This document shows, in pieces, positions 26,482 through 35,309 of a DNA stretch of 64,000 nucleotides. How positions within the stretch are numbered: position 1 is the stretch's first letter; each line of letters begins with the position of its first letter. The translations under genes were made by a program, and so were the position numbers. Origin of the DNA: Adlercreutzia hattorii (lineage in GTDB: Bacteria > Actinomycetota > Coriobacteriia > Coriobacteriales > Eggerthellaceae); NCBI RefSeq assembly GCF_011405655.1, contig NZ_AP022829.1:2775001-2839000 (forward strand), read 5' to 3'. The notes beneath the pieces were generated by a model. The model did not search any database. It had not been told where the DNA came from and saw only the letters and a list, made by a program, of their open reading frames with translations.

Positions 26482-27093
26482 CTACCCTTCCAGGGTGAGC
26501 AAAAGGCCCGCGAGTAGCAGGCCGATTGCGGCGCCGGCAAAAAGTTTCACCACGACGCCGAGCGCTGGGTGCTTGCGGGCGAGACCTTCCGCATCGGGCT
26601 CGCCAACGACTCCGCTCTTGAGGAACCGGTCGATTTCCCGATAGGTGACGACGTCGTGCTTCTTCTTCAGGCGGTCCACCGCGATGGCCATGGCGAACCC
26701 GATGGCATAGAGCACGATAAACGTTGCCGCACCCGCGAGATTCCCCTTGCTCATGCGCGCGAACCCCGATGGCTCCGGCCATGCAAGCGAGAAGACAAGC
26801 AGAAAGAGGAAGGCCAGCCCCGAGAAGGCCAGCATCCCGATTGACAGCAGCTTCATCCTGAGCGCGTCCTCCGCGATGGCCTGCTGCATGGCGACCACGT
26901 CTCCCCTTACGAGCTCGTCGATGGAGATCTCGAACAGCTGGCTGAGAAGCAGGAGGCTCTGCACGTCCGGATAGGTCTTGTCGTTCTCCCAATTCGAGAT
27001 GGTCTGGCGCGACACGAAGATCGCCTTCGAGACCTCGTCCTGGGAAAGCCCCCGTTCCTCCCGCTTAGCCTTCAGCTGCCGAGCCAGTTCCAT
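26482..27093 (-). CDS. XRE-family regulator with C-terminal membrane spans
   Basis: 203 residues from ATG 27093 (GAAAGGAAGG upstream). The N-terminal 65 residues are an XRE helix-turn-helix (REERGLSQDEVSKAIFVSRQ, TISNWENDKTYPDV). Three hydrophobic segments follow at about 82-105, 116-140 and 178-203. This is a membrane-tethered one-component regulator, probably sensing envelope or small-molecule signals. The gap 27094-27311 upstream shows no gene. Confidence 0.85.
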   Translation of the reverse strand: MELARQLKAKREERGLSQDEVSKAIFVSRQTISNWENDKTYPDVQSLLLLSQLFEISIDELVRGDVVAMQQAIAEDALRMKLLSIGMLAFSGLAFLFLLVFSLAWPEPSGFARMSKGNLAGAATFIVLYAIGFAMAIAVDRLKKKHDVVTYREIDRFLKSGVVGEPDAEGLARKHPALGVVVKLFAGAAIGLLLAGLLLTLEG

Positions 27094-27311
27094 CGATCCC
27101 TTCCTTTCGATTGCGCGTTGGCGCGCCACGCCGCTTGTGCGCACCGAAATGATGCCCCACAAGCCTTGCAAAATGATGCAGACGCACCTGTCAAAAGTCT
27201 TTTACAGGCCCTTTGAGCAGGGATTTTGCCAGAGCGACCCATTTGCGGATACAGGGACGAATCGGCAGAATAATGCCCGCCAACGCAAACCCGAGTGAAA
27301 GGAATACGCCC

Positions 27312-27521
27312 ATGAAGGAAAACGGCAAGCGCTTCATTCAGACTCACGCGCAGCAGGACGGCCTCGCGAACCGCACCTACGTCCTTGTCGACCGCGAGAC
27401 GGGAGTGAATTACCTTCTGGCAGGCTTTCTCGCCTCTTCCGGCGTCAACTGCACCGGCATGACCATCCTCGTCGATTCATGCGGCAACCCCATTGTTACC
27501 CCTGTCGGGAAAAACGAGTAG
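27312..27521 (+). CDS. DUF6440 family small protein
   Basis: 69 residues from ATG 27312 (AAAGGA upstream). Sequence pattern KRFIQTHAQQD, VLVDRETGVNYLLAGF and a C-terminal VDSCGNPIV matches the DUF6440 family of Gram-positive bacteria. No function known. Followed after 32 bases by the next gene; probably one transcript. Confidence 0.7.
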   Translation: MKENGKRFIQTHAQQDGLANRTYVLVDRETGVNYLLAGFLASSGVNCTGMTILVDSCGNPIVTPVGKNE

Positions 27522-27553
27522 ACGCAACCCTGACAACGAAAGGAGCAGTAAGT

Positions 27554-28014
27554 ATGGCCCGCGAAGAGAGGGTTTGGGAATATGCGGTGGATACTGGCTT
27601 CACGCCACTGGAGGATCGGTGCATCATCGTCAAGGGCGCGGCGGGGGATCTGAGCGAGAAGATCGTCCGCTTCTTCGAGACGTGCGATGTGGCCGTCCTT
27701 CAGATGTGCGAGAACGAGCTCATCCTGCTTCCGTTCAGCCCCCTTTGGGCGACGCTGGAACGGGATGTCACGCTCGTGGTTCCCTATGAGGACATCGAAT
27801 CCGTGAAACTCGTCGATGACCTGCTCAACGTGATCATCGACATCGAGACACGTGGCGGTGCCGTGCGCCTCACCACCCAGCAAAAGGAGCTGAGCGACAT
27901 TCGCCTGTCCGGCATATCCAATATGCCGGTGGCTTCAAGAACTGGCACGCCGAAAACGTGAACCTCACCCTGCAAGCACTCAGCGAACTCGGCCACAAGA
28001 CATCATGCGAATAG
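27554..28014 (+). pseudogene. Unknown small protein, probably frameshifted near its C-terminus
   Basis: Starts at ATG 27554 (GAAAGGAGCAG). The open frame ends at 27961 after SGISNMPVASRTGTPKT. In the frame shifted by one base at 27920-27925 a smooth continuation appears, YAGGFKNWHAENVNLTLQAL, ending at TAG 28012-28014. One extra T (AATTATG instead of AATATG) would give ISNYAGGFKNWHAENV. The body, with alternating strands such as CIIVKGAAGDLSEKIV, could be a PH-like domain, but I do not recognise a named family. Either 135 or about 153 residues. Confidence 0.55.
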
Positions 28015-28063
28015 GTCTCACTCTGCTTAGGCGCCGCATGTTACTTCGCTGGCGGCAAAACCC

Positions 28064-28195
28064 TACACGTTCCCCGGCGATGAGGGCCTTTTCGTACCAC
28101 AACGCTGGCGGATATATGAACAGACCCTCGCCCTCGGCCTGAGCGTCGACGACCCGAAAGCCTTCGCCAACTGCATTGCTAAAGCACTCACATGA
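28064..28195 (+). pseudogene. Protein-coding remnant
   Basis: 43 codons without a start: YTFPGDEGLFVPQRWRIYEQ, LALGLSVDDPKAFANCIAKA, stop TGA 28193-28195. Upstream, in the frame offset by one base, CYFAGGKT joins it smoothly if one C of the run at 28061-28063 is removed. This looks like the end of a small protein whose start is lost. Family unknown. Confidence 0.4.
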
Positions 28196-28334
28196 TTGTG
28201 ATGAAGGCGGCCTCGCCTTCTGCAACACGAAAGAGGCCATCTTCAGCAGTCCGCCAAAATCGGCTTCATCCGCAATACGCTGATCAGGCATTTTCCTCGG
28301 ACCTCTCAGCGCATCTTCTACCGCAAGCGGAAGC

Positions 28335-28366
28335 AGACGCTTATAACTCGAGATTTGCTGCAAAAA
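28335..28366. repeat. Solo arm of the 30.7/32.8-kb inverted-repeat family
   Basis: AGACGCTTATAACTCGAG then ATTTGCTGCAAAAA, nearly identical to right arms at 30784 and 32880. Just upstream, TGATCAGGCATTT at about 28290 resembles the core motif of the 32.8-kb copy. I could not find the left arm. The gap 28196-28525 otherwise holds only a TATACT at 28482-28487 before the hydrolase. Confidence 0.6.
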
Positions 28367-28525
28367 CCGGGCGGTTCGTCGACTGGAAGGCCGGCAAAAG
28401 CAGACCCCCCGCCCTAGGACACATTGCATCGCCCGAATACGCGCCCAGGCTTTCTCGTCTGGGCCCTCTGCTCTTCGACGGTATACTGCGCTGGACAGAA
28501 AACCCCGGAACACCGGAGGGCGAAC

Positions 28526-29384
28526 ATGGCCACGCGGAAATTGCATACTATCGAGAAAAGGATGATTCCATCCTCGGATCGGGATATACGGATTCTCATC
28601 ATGCGGCCCACGAAAAACGCGCGACCGCGTGAAAGCACTCCGGGCATCCTGTGGCTCCACGGAGGGGGGTCACCTTCACGGCATGCACCCAAAGATCCTG
28701 CTGCCCCATGCCCGCCTTCTAGTGGAAAAGTACGGCGCCGTGGTGGTGGCTCCGGAATACCGCACCGCATTCGAGAAGCCGTTTCCCGCCGACTTGGAAG
28801 ACTGCTACGCCGCCCTGCTTTTCCTGAAGGTCCACGCCGACGAGCTGGGGATCAACGATGCGCAGATCATGGTGGGTGGGGAAAGCGCCGGGGGCGGCCT
28901 CACGGTGGCCACCTGCCTTTTGGCGCGAGATATCGGCGAGGTCAACATCGCCTTCCAGATGCCTCTCTACCCCATGCTGGACGACCGGGAAACCGCCTCG
29001 TCGCGAGACAACCATGCGCCGGTGTGGAACACGCGCACCAACCGGTTCGCCTGGAAGTACTATCTCCGCGGTTTGGGCGGCGTAACGCCCCCGTGCTACG
29101 CCGCCCCCGCCCGCGAGGCCAATTATGCGGGCCTGCCCCCTGCCTACGCCTATGTCGGCACTGAAGAGCCGTTCTATTGCGAGACGCTTGAGTACGTCGC
29201 GAACCTCAAACGCGCAGGCACAGAGGCTTCCGTAGACGTATACCCCCACTGGTTCCATGCCTACGACATGCTGCTCCCCTTCGCGAAGAAGTCGAAGGAA
29301 GCCGTGCGGCATTTCGAAGAGCACTACCTCTACGCCACCGAGCACTATTTCGCCCCGCAAAGAATCCCTCCCTCTCTCGACTAA
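28526..29384 (+). pseudogene. Alpha/beta hydrolase (HSL-type esterase), frameshifted in a G-run
   Basis: ATG 28526 after GGAGGG begins MATRKLHTIEKRM and reads to ILWLHGGG, the oxyanion-hole motif. There the run of six G at 28664-28669 shifts the frame. The frame offset by one base continues HLHGMHPKILLPHARLLVEK, then nucleophile motif VGGESAGGGLT and HWFHAYDML with the probable catalytic His, to TAA 29384. With five G the protein would be a normal esterase of about 285 residues. It would hydrolyse short acyl esters in the cytoplasm. Either a mutation or an error. Confidence 0.8.
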
Positions 29385-29413
29385 AATAGACCCTCAACCG
29401 AAAGGACCCAACT

Positions 29414-29780
29414 ATGGATACTGATAAGAAGAAGGAGTTGCGCGCCGCCTACAAGGAACGCCCACGGGAAGCGGGCGTCGTCTTCGTCACGTGCGGCGCG
29501 ACCGGCGAGATGTTCCTCGCGGACGTCGTAGACTCTCCGGCGGCGTTCAACCGAATGCGCTTCCAGCTGTCGTCGGGGCTTTACCCGGACAAGCGGCTGC
29601 AAGCCCTCTGGGATCAGCGCGGCGAAGACGCCTTCGAGTTCGGCGTGCTGCAGCGTCTCGACCCCAGCGACGCGGATACGGACATCGCCGAGGAGCTTGA
29701 AAACGCTCCTCGACCTCTGTCTGGCCGAGCACCCGGAAGCCACCAAGCCGAAAGCCGCCCACGGCGCCCGGCGCCGGTAG
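29414..29780 (+). pseudogene. GIY-YIG nuclease family protein with a late frameshift
   Basis: Starts MDTDKKKELRAAYKERPREA (GAAAGGA upstream), then VFVTCGATGEMFLADV and NRMRFQLSSGLYPDKRLQ, the pattern of small GIY-YIG family proteins common in Firmicutes and Coriobacteriia. The written frame runs on to 29833 with an unlikely Pro/Arg-rich tail. Removing one A of the run 29700-29703 gives EELETLLDLCLAEHPEATKP, ending at 29780, which matches the family end. Activity is doubtful for this subgroup, since the GIY and YIG motifs are weak. Confidence 0.7.
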
Positions 29781-29872
29781 GCTGCTTTGGATTCTGGGAC
29801 GGATTACGAAAGCACAAACTAACTGCCTTTTGAGTCGCTATCGCCAGATACCTGGTGGTAGAATGCGCGGAC

Positions 29873-30583
29873 ATGGTTTACATCACAGGTGACATACACG
29901 GCGATCCGCGCGATTTGCTTCGCTTTAGCGAGGCCCATTCACTCACGGCCGACGACACCATCATCATCCTCGGCGACACGGGCTTCAACTTCTACCTGCA
30001 CGGGCGCGACCGCAAGGCGAAGAAGCTGGCGGCGCGCATTCCCGCTACGCTGCTATGCATCCACGGCAACCACGAGGCTCGGCCGCAGTCGCTTCCCGAG
30101 CTCTACCATGAAGAGCAGCGCTTCGGTGGCGCCGTCATGACGGAAGACGCCTTCCCAAACATCCTCTTCGCAGTGGATGGCGAGATCTACGACATCGAAG
30201 GGTTCTCCACCATCGCTATCGGAGGAGCCTACAGCATCGACGCCCAATGGCGACGCGAGAACGGCATTCCGTGGTTTCCCGACGAGCAACCAAGCGCGCA
30301 AACCAAGCAGCGCGCCGAGCGGGTCCTCTCCGAGCGCAGCTGGAAGGTGGATGTGGTGCTCTCCCACACGTGCCCGGCGAAGTACACGCCCACCGAAACC
30401 TACTTCCCCGGAATCGACCAGAGTAAAGTGGACAAGTCCACCGAGAACTGGCTGGACACCATCGAGGATCGGCTGACCTATCAGCGCTGGTACTGCGGCC
30501 ACTGGCACATCAACAAGCACATCGACCGCATCGACTTCCTGTTCGGCGACGTAGAAGAGTTCGCCGCCGGACTTAAGCACTAG
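29873..30583 (+). CDS. Calcineurin-like metallophosphoesterase
   Basis: 236 residues from ATG 29873; the ribosome site is weak. All five metal motifs are visible: TGDIHGDPRD, LGDTGFN, HGNHEARP, VLSHTCPAKYTP and CGHWHIN. A cytoplasmic phosphoesterase; the substrate is undetermined. It follows the GIY-YIG gene by 92 bases and is followed by an inverted-repeat element. Confidence 0.88.
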   Translation: MVYITGDIHGDPRDLLRFSEAHSLTADDTIIILGDTGFNFYLHGRDRKAKKLAARIPATLLCIHGNHEARPQSLPELYHEEQRFGGAVMTEDAFPNILFAVDGEIYDIEGFSTIAIGGAYSIDAQWRRENGIPWFPDEQPSAQTKQRAERVLSERSWKVDVVLSHTCPAKYTPTETYFPGIDQSKVDKSTENWLDTIEDRLTYQRWYCGHWHINKHIDRIDFLFGDVEEFAAGLKH

Positions 30584-30644
30584 TCGTCTGCGACGAGCAT
30601 CACCAGACGCCCCTCCGCGCACGCGTCGGTTGGCGAAGAGGCAC

Positions 30645-30815
30645 TTTTCTGCAGCAAATCGCGAGTTATAAGCCCCTAGCTCTCCCGTTCGAGCCATTGA
30701 CTTTGAAGAGCTGCGAAGAAACGCCTGGTTGCAGCCTCGCCTTTTCCGAAAGGTTTGCCAAGCTTGTCCTTCAGGCACCCCCGAGACGCTTATAACTCGA
30801 GATCTCATGCAAAAA
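30645..30815. repeat. Long inverted-repeat element EB
   Basis: Left arm 30645-30676 (GCGAGTTATAAGC) and right arm 30784-30815 (GCTTATAACTCGAG) pair, with weaker pairing outward (GTCGG and CGAAC regions). On the minus strand the core contains CCTTT-CGGA-AAAGG then ACCAGGCGTTTCTTC, matching element EC. It lies between genes in the gap 30584-31020, which has no other recognisable feature. Confidence 0.75.
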
Positions 30816-31020
30816 TCGGGGTGTTCGCCGACCGAGCACTCGTCCGGCGAGAGCCCGCGCTCATTGCAGAGCAGTCATGAGCGCCCGCACGCAACAAAAC
30901 GTTGCTTGAAAGGGAAAGCACGACCAAGCAAAATGGGCTCATGCAAAAAATGAGCGCAACCGCTCGGACGCCCTGCGGAACGCGGGCAACCACCCGGGGG
31001 CCCTGCAAGAAAGGACGAAC

Positions 31021-31470
31021 ATGGCGTTCAAGGAAACCCTTGCCGCGGCGCGGGAGCAGCGAGGCATGACCCAGCAGGCGCTGGCCGAGAAGCTTTACGT
31101 TACGCGCCAGGCGGTGTCGCGCTGGGAAAACGGCGAGACCGAGCCGTCCGTGGACATGCGCAAGCTCATCGCGGCTGTGCTTGACGTACCGGTCATCCAG
31201 CTCTTCGACATCGACGTGAGCCAGCTGTGCCAATGCTGTGGCACCCCCTTCACCGTTCCCAACATGCCCCACGGCACCGACGCCGACGGCACGGAGAACG
31301 ACTCGTACTGCAAATGGTGCTACGACGACGGCCAGTTCGCATACCAAAGCGAGGACGAGCTCATCGAGAAGACAGCACCCTTCCTCATGGAGGCCACCGG
31401 CATGTCGCAGGAAGAGGCCGTCTCCTTCATGGGCGTCCTCGTCCCTCACCTGAAGCACTGGCAGAAGTAG
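31021..31470 (+). CDS. XRE-family regulator with zinc-ribbon domain
   Basis: 149 residues, start after AAAGGA. Residues 1-65 are an XRE helix-turn-helix (REQRGMTQQALAEKLYVTRQ, AVSRWENGETEPSV). Residues about 68-149 form a zinc-ribbon domain with paired cysteines CQCCGTPF and YCKWCYDDG, and the common tail GMSQEEAVSFM. It likely regulates nearby genes. It is followed after 93 bases by an acetyltransferase. Confidence 0.88.
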   Translation: MAFKETLAAAREQRGMTQQALAEKLYVTRQAVSRWENGETEPSVDMRKLIAAVLDVPVIQLFDIDVSQLCQCCGTPFTVPNMPHGTDADGTENDSYCKWCYDDGQFAYQSEDELIEKTAPFLMEATGMSQEEAVSFMGVLVPHLKHWQK

Positions 31471-31563
31471 CGCACCGGGGAGGGCTGGTTCGCCGTCGCG
31501 CCATCAGCCCCTGTCGCACGGTATGCTATCCCCACAGTTTCGCAAGTGAATGGAAGGGGCGCT

Positions 31564-32040
31564 ATGGCATTCTGCGTCGAAGACATTGAGCTTGGCGACG
31601 ACACGAGCCTGCTAGCCGAGCTGGTCGCCTGCTGGCGGGCCTCCGTTGAAGCAACGCACACGTTTCTCACGCCGGACGATATCGAGCGCATCGCAGGGTA
31701 TGTGCCGGGTGCAATTGCGTCCGTCGCGCACCTCACCGTTTGCAGGGATGAAAGCGATCAGGTCGCAGGCTTTATCGGTGTCGATGGCGCTATGATCGAG
31801 ATGCTGTTCATCCACCCGTCCCTTCGCGGCTGCGGGCTGGGACCACTCCTGCTCGACCATGCCATAAGCGAGCACGGCGTCACCCTCGTGGATGTGAACG
31901 AGCAGAACGAGCAAGCCGTCGGCTTCTATGAGCACTGCGGCTTCGAGGTGTTCGACCGCTCGGCAACCGACGCCATGGGCGACCCCTTCCCCATCCTACA
32001 CATGCACTTGCCGCGACAGCACGAAATCGCTACGGATTGA
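31564..32040 (+). CDS. GNAT-family N-acetyltransferase
   Basis: 158 residues from ATG 31564 (GAAGGGG). GNAT features: AGFIGVDGAMIEMLFIHPSL, acetyl-CoA loop RGCGLGPLLLDHAI, and VNEQNEQAVGFYEHCGFEV. It resembles YjaB-type enzymes. It transfers acetyl groups to a protein or small amine; the substrate is not predictable. Confidence 0.88.
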   Translation: MAFCVEDIELGDDTSLLAELVACWRASVEATHTFLTPDDIERIAGYVPGAIASVAHLTVCRDESDQVAGFIGVDGAMIEMLFIHPSLRGCGLGPLLLDHAISEHGVTLVDVNEQNEQAVGFYEHCGFEVFDRSATDAMGDPFPILHMHLPRQHEIATD

Positions 32041-32110
32041 CGCTGGGCCGCAGTCTCCTTCGTCGCTGTGCTATGTTTCTGCCGGATGACCGCGGAAAGG
32101 CGGCAAAGAC

Positions 32111-32688
32111 ATGATACAAGAGACGGCGCAAAGCGCACTGGGGCAACTTCAAGGAGGCCACGGGCTCATGGCCCTATGCGCGGTGCTCTACCTGGCCTGG
32201 TGGGTCGTGTTCTTCCGCCCTGATGCCGGGAAGGTGCAGGGGCCGTTGTACTGGATCGGCGCCGGATGTCTCGTTGTGGCCGCCATTGCGGGCATCACCG
32301 GCGCGGTCTTCATCGCTCTGGGCGCAAGCGGTCTCGCAGCCGGAACAGGACCGAACGGCTGGTGGTTCGCGCTGGGCGCCATCGCCGCCTACATACTTTT
32401 GGCCTGGGCAACCGCGCATTTCTGGAATCGCCCATCACCACCGAGCTGCTGCTATTCGTGGCGTGGGGCGCTTTGGAGCTTTATGCCACCTGTGCTCTGG
32501 AAGCGGGCGGTACCCTTGGCCTTACCGCCACATGGTGTCTCGTTGCGATCATCTTCTGCGTGTTCGCCCTGTCACTTACCTGCTACGTTCTGTATTACCG
32601 CCTGGCCGCCACGCCGTCCTTCATAGCCGGAGCGCTTCCCTTAGGAGTCGTCGGCATTTTCTCGGCCATACTGCCCCTGTTGCTGTAA
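32111..32688 (+). pseudogene. Multi-span membrane protein, frameshifted in a C-run
   Basis: ATG 32111 after AAAGGCGG. The first 110 residues have hydrophobic segments (LMALCAVLYLAWWVVFF; GCLVVAAIAGITGAVFIALG; FALGAIAAYILLAWATAHFW). At 32431-32433 the frame breaks after HFWNR. In the offset frame it continues PITTELLLFVAWGALELYAT and three more spans to TAA 32688. A fourth C in the run would join them, giving about 193 residues and six spans. I do not recognise the family. Confidence 0.65.
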
Positions 32689-32740
32689 AGCAACCCAGCA
32701 GGGAATAGCCCTTCGGCGACCTTCCGTCGACGAACCCCCG

Positions 32741-32911
32741 ATTTTTGCATGAGATCGCCAGTTATGAGCGTCTCGGGGGCGCTCCCGACGAAAGCCTTGC
32801 GAACCTCTCGATAGAGGCAAGATTGTGACCAGGCATTTCTTCAGATTCTTTCGAAGTCGCCGACTCAACCGCACCCCCCAGACGCTTATAGCTCGCGATT
32901 TGCTGCAAAAT
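32741..32911. repeat. Long inverted-repeat element EC
   Basis: Left arm 32741-32772 (TTTTTGCATGAGATCGCC, GTTATGAGCGTCT) and right arm 32880-32911 (AGACGCTTATAGCTCGCG) pair imperfectly. The core has CCTCT-CGAT-AGAGG (32804-32817) and ACCAGGCATTTCTTC (32828-32842), homologous to EB in the opposite orientation. The gap 32689-32998 holds nothing else. Confidence 0.75.
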
Positions 32912-32998
32912 GGAGCACCTTGACTGACTGGCGCGAACAGCCAGCGGCGCTAACGCGCAGGATTAGCGATTACCGCTCGTGGCATGAGCGCCTGTGCC

Positions 32999-34408
32999 CT
33001 ATTTCCCGCGGGTCAGCTTGACCACATGGCGTGCATAAACCACCGATAAGATGGCCGCTACCACTACAAAGGCGACCGCCAGGTACACGGTGATCGAGAA
33101 ACCTGCGCTATAGGCCTGCGCTTTCGCCATACCATCGGCCATCAGGCGGTGAACCTGCCCCGACATGAGACCGACGAAGAGCGCCGACGAAATAGATCCC
33201 GCGATCTGCACCAAAGTGGAATGGATCGACGAGCCGCTCGCGGACAGCTCAGGCAAGAGCACCTCCAGATCGACGCTCTTAATCGCAGGATACTCAGTGC
33301 CGATCCCCGCGCACGCAAGCGCCATGCAGCCCACGATGGCCAGCGCAAGATCGAACCGCGTGAACACCGCAAGCGCCACGAACCCGACAAGGCACACGCC
33401 GAATCCGACGGGCACAAGCGGCCACACCCCCGCCTTCCCGAGCGTCCGGCCGCTGACAAAGCACAGACCCGCATAGCACAGCGTCGCCGGAGCCAGCAAG
33501 CAACCAGCAATGAACGGCGTGAAACCCGCCACCCCTTCCAAATAAAGCGGAATGAGCAGACTGAGGTAAATTGAGCTCATATAGCTGAGAACGATGAGGG
33601 TCTCCCCCAGAGCATAAGTCTTGTTGCGAAGCGGACGCATGTCCAAAAGCGGATGGGCGAGGCGTCCTTGACGGCGGATGAACCACGCACACACGGCAAT
33701 TCCCGCGATCATGAGCGCCGCCATCGGCAGCGGGTTGCGCGTAACCTCGTTTAAACCGATCATGAAGGCGGAAAGCCCCACGGCAATGAGCACGACGCTC
33801 AGCCCGTCGACGGGCAGCTTCTGACGCGGCATAATATCGACGATCGTGCGACGCGCAATGAAAAAGAGGACGAATGCCGTCACTGCGGGAATGGCGAACA
33901 GCACCCGCAACCCCCAATAGGTAATGACAAGGCCCGCAACGATGGGAGCCACCGCAAGCCCTATTCCGATAATACCGCTATTGATGGCAAGCAGACGACC
34001 AGCCCCATTTTTAGGCGAAAGATTGAGCAGGGCCTCGTTCACGACGGGGAAATAGAGGCCCGTGGCAACGGCCTGAATGAGTCGCGCCGCCACCAAGGAG
34101 GGAAAATCCCAGGCCACCACGCCAAGCATGGAGCCGACGAACGACACGATCAGCCCGAAGAGCATGACCTTCCTCAAACCGAAGCGGTGGAGCGAGAGGG
34201 CTGCAAGCACAATGACAATACCCGCCACGATGGAATAGCCGAGCACCAGAAGGTTCGCCTCGGACAGACTCACGTGGTACTCTGCCGAAACATAGTCGAG
34301 CGCGACGTTCATGAGCGACTGCATCAAAGAGGCAAGCAGGTTGCACGCGAACAGCACCACGATCATCGCCTGGCGGTGTTTTGCGGTCTGCTTGTTTTGA
34401 ACAGCCAT
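32999..34408 (-). CDS. MFS transporter, DHA2 (EmrB/QacA) type
   Basis: 469 residues from ATG 34408 (TAGGAG). Fourteen probable spans. Family features: LMQSLMNVALDYVSAEYHVS, LSLHRFGLRKVMLFGLIVSF (A motif) and RLIQAVATGLYFPVVNEALL (C region). It exports drugs or metabolites with protons. Monocistronic, with its end facing element EC. Confidence 0.88.
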   Translation of the reverse strand: MAVQNKQTAKHRQAMIVVLFACNLLASLMQSLMNVALDYVSAEYHVSLSEANLLVLGYSIVAGIVIVLAALSLHRFGLRKVMLFGLIVSFVGSMLGVVAWDFPSLVAARLIQAVATGLYFPVVNEALLNLSPKNGAGRLLAINSGIIGIGLAVAPIVAGLVITYWGLRVLFAIPAVTAFVLFFIARRTIVDIMPRQKLPVDGLSVVLIAVGLSAFMIGLNEVTRNPLPMAALMIAGIAVCAWFIRRQGRLAHPLLDMRPLRNKTYALGETLIVLSYMSSIYLSLLIPLYLEGVAGFTPFIAGCLLAPATLCYAGLCFVSGRTLGKAGVWPLVPVGFGVCLVGFVALAVFTRFDLALAIVGCMALACAGIGTEYPAIKSVDLEVLLPELSASGSSIHSTLVQIAGSISSALFVGLMSGQVHRLMADGMAKAQAYSAGFSITVYLAVAFVVVAAILSVVYARHVVKLTRGK

Positions 34409-34538
34409 ATCAGCAACTCCTATTTTGCGTCGCAGGGCTCAAAGAGCGCGCTGCGCTTCGTACCAAGAAGCCATAGTACGAGAGAACATCGGCGCTACTT
34501 GCTGAAAGCGCGATATGGTTGTGCAGCTGTAAGCTGGC

Positions 34539-35189
34539 CTAGATGCCCAGCCGATCCGCGAGTTCTGTTAGCGAATCGCACATGAATGTGGGACGCTCGG
34601 CCGCCAGGGCCTCGCGCGGGAACATGCCCCAGAGGGCGGCGACGGTAGCGCAGCCAGCAGCGTTGCCCGCCTGGATGTCGAAGGGGCTGTCGCCCACATA
34701 GAGACTGCGCTCCGGCGCTGTGCCCAAAAGCTCACAGCCTCGCAGGATGGGGCCAGGCGCCGGCTTGTGCTCGGGCCAATCGTCGTGGCCGATGAGAAAT
34801 TGGAAGTAGCCGGCGATGCCGCTCATTTCAAGCCCGCGCTGGGCCATGGCGTGACGCTTCGACGTGACTACGCCCATCGGGATGCCCGCCGCCTGAAACC
34901 GCTCGAGCGCCGCCTTCGTGTCGCCGAAGGCGCGAATGCGCGCGTCGTGGACGCCGTCGTTGTGATCACGATAGATCTGCGTGATCTCCGTAGCCCGCGT
35001 CTCGTCGCCGCCGGTAAAGTGCAGCATCTGGTCGTAAAGCGGCGTGCCAACCCCCGCCATCAGCTCGGCGTCGTCAAGCGAGCAGCCCAACACGTCGTTC
35101 ACGGCATAGCGCATCGAAGTGAGAATGATGTCATAGGTGTCGATCAGCGTGCCATCCGCATCGAACAGCACGCCCCGGATATCGTTCAT
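34539..35189 (-). CDS. HAD-family hydrolase, phosphoglycolate-phosphatase-like
   Basis: 216 residues from ATG 35189 (AAAGG; an earlier in-frame ATG is at 35240). HAD motifs: I LFDADGTLIDTYD, II VVTSKRHAM, III EHKPAPGPIL, IV YVGDSPFDIQAGNAAG. A cap of C1 type lies between I and II. It likely removes phosphate from a small metabolite in the cytoplasm. Single gene. Confidence 0.88.
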   Translation of the reverse strand: MNDIRGVLFDADGTLIDTYDIILTSMRYAVNDVLGCSLDDAELMAGVGTPLYDQMLHFTGGDETRATEITQIYRDHNDGVHDARIRAFGDTKAALERFQAAGIPMGVVTSKRHAMAQRGLEMSGIAGYFQFLIGHDDWPEHKPAPGPILRGCELLGTAPERSLYVGDSPFDIQAGNAAGCATVAALWGMFPREALAAERPTFMCDSLTELADRLGI

Positions 35190-35309
35190 GGAGACCTTTC
35201 TGGAAAAATCGGTAAACAGGTTATCGCCATTGTAGGACAAATGGAGGCAAAGGGTGCAAGTAGCGGCGTACCATGAGGAAAACTCTCACCAAGGAGCGAG
35301 GAGCGCGCC

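Noticed and set aside
28196-28525. Minus-strand frame through this gap as a gene
   Set aside because: It crosses the repeat arm and antisense hydrolase sequence, with no domain or start signal.
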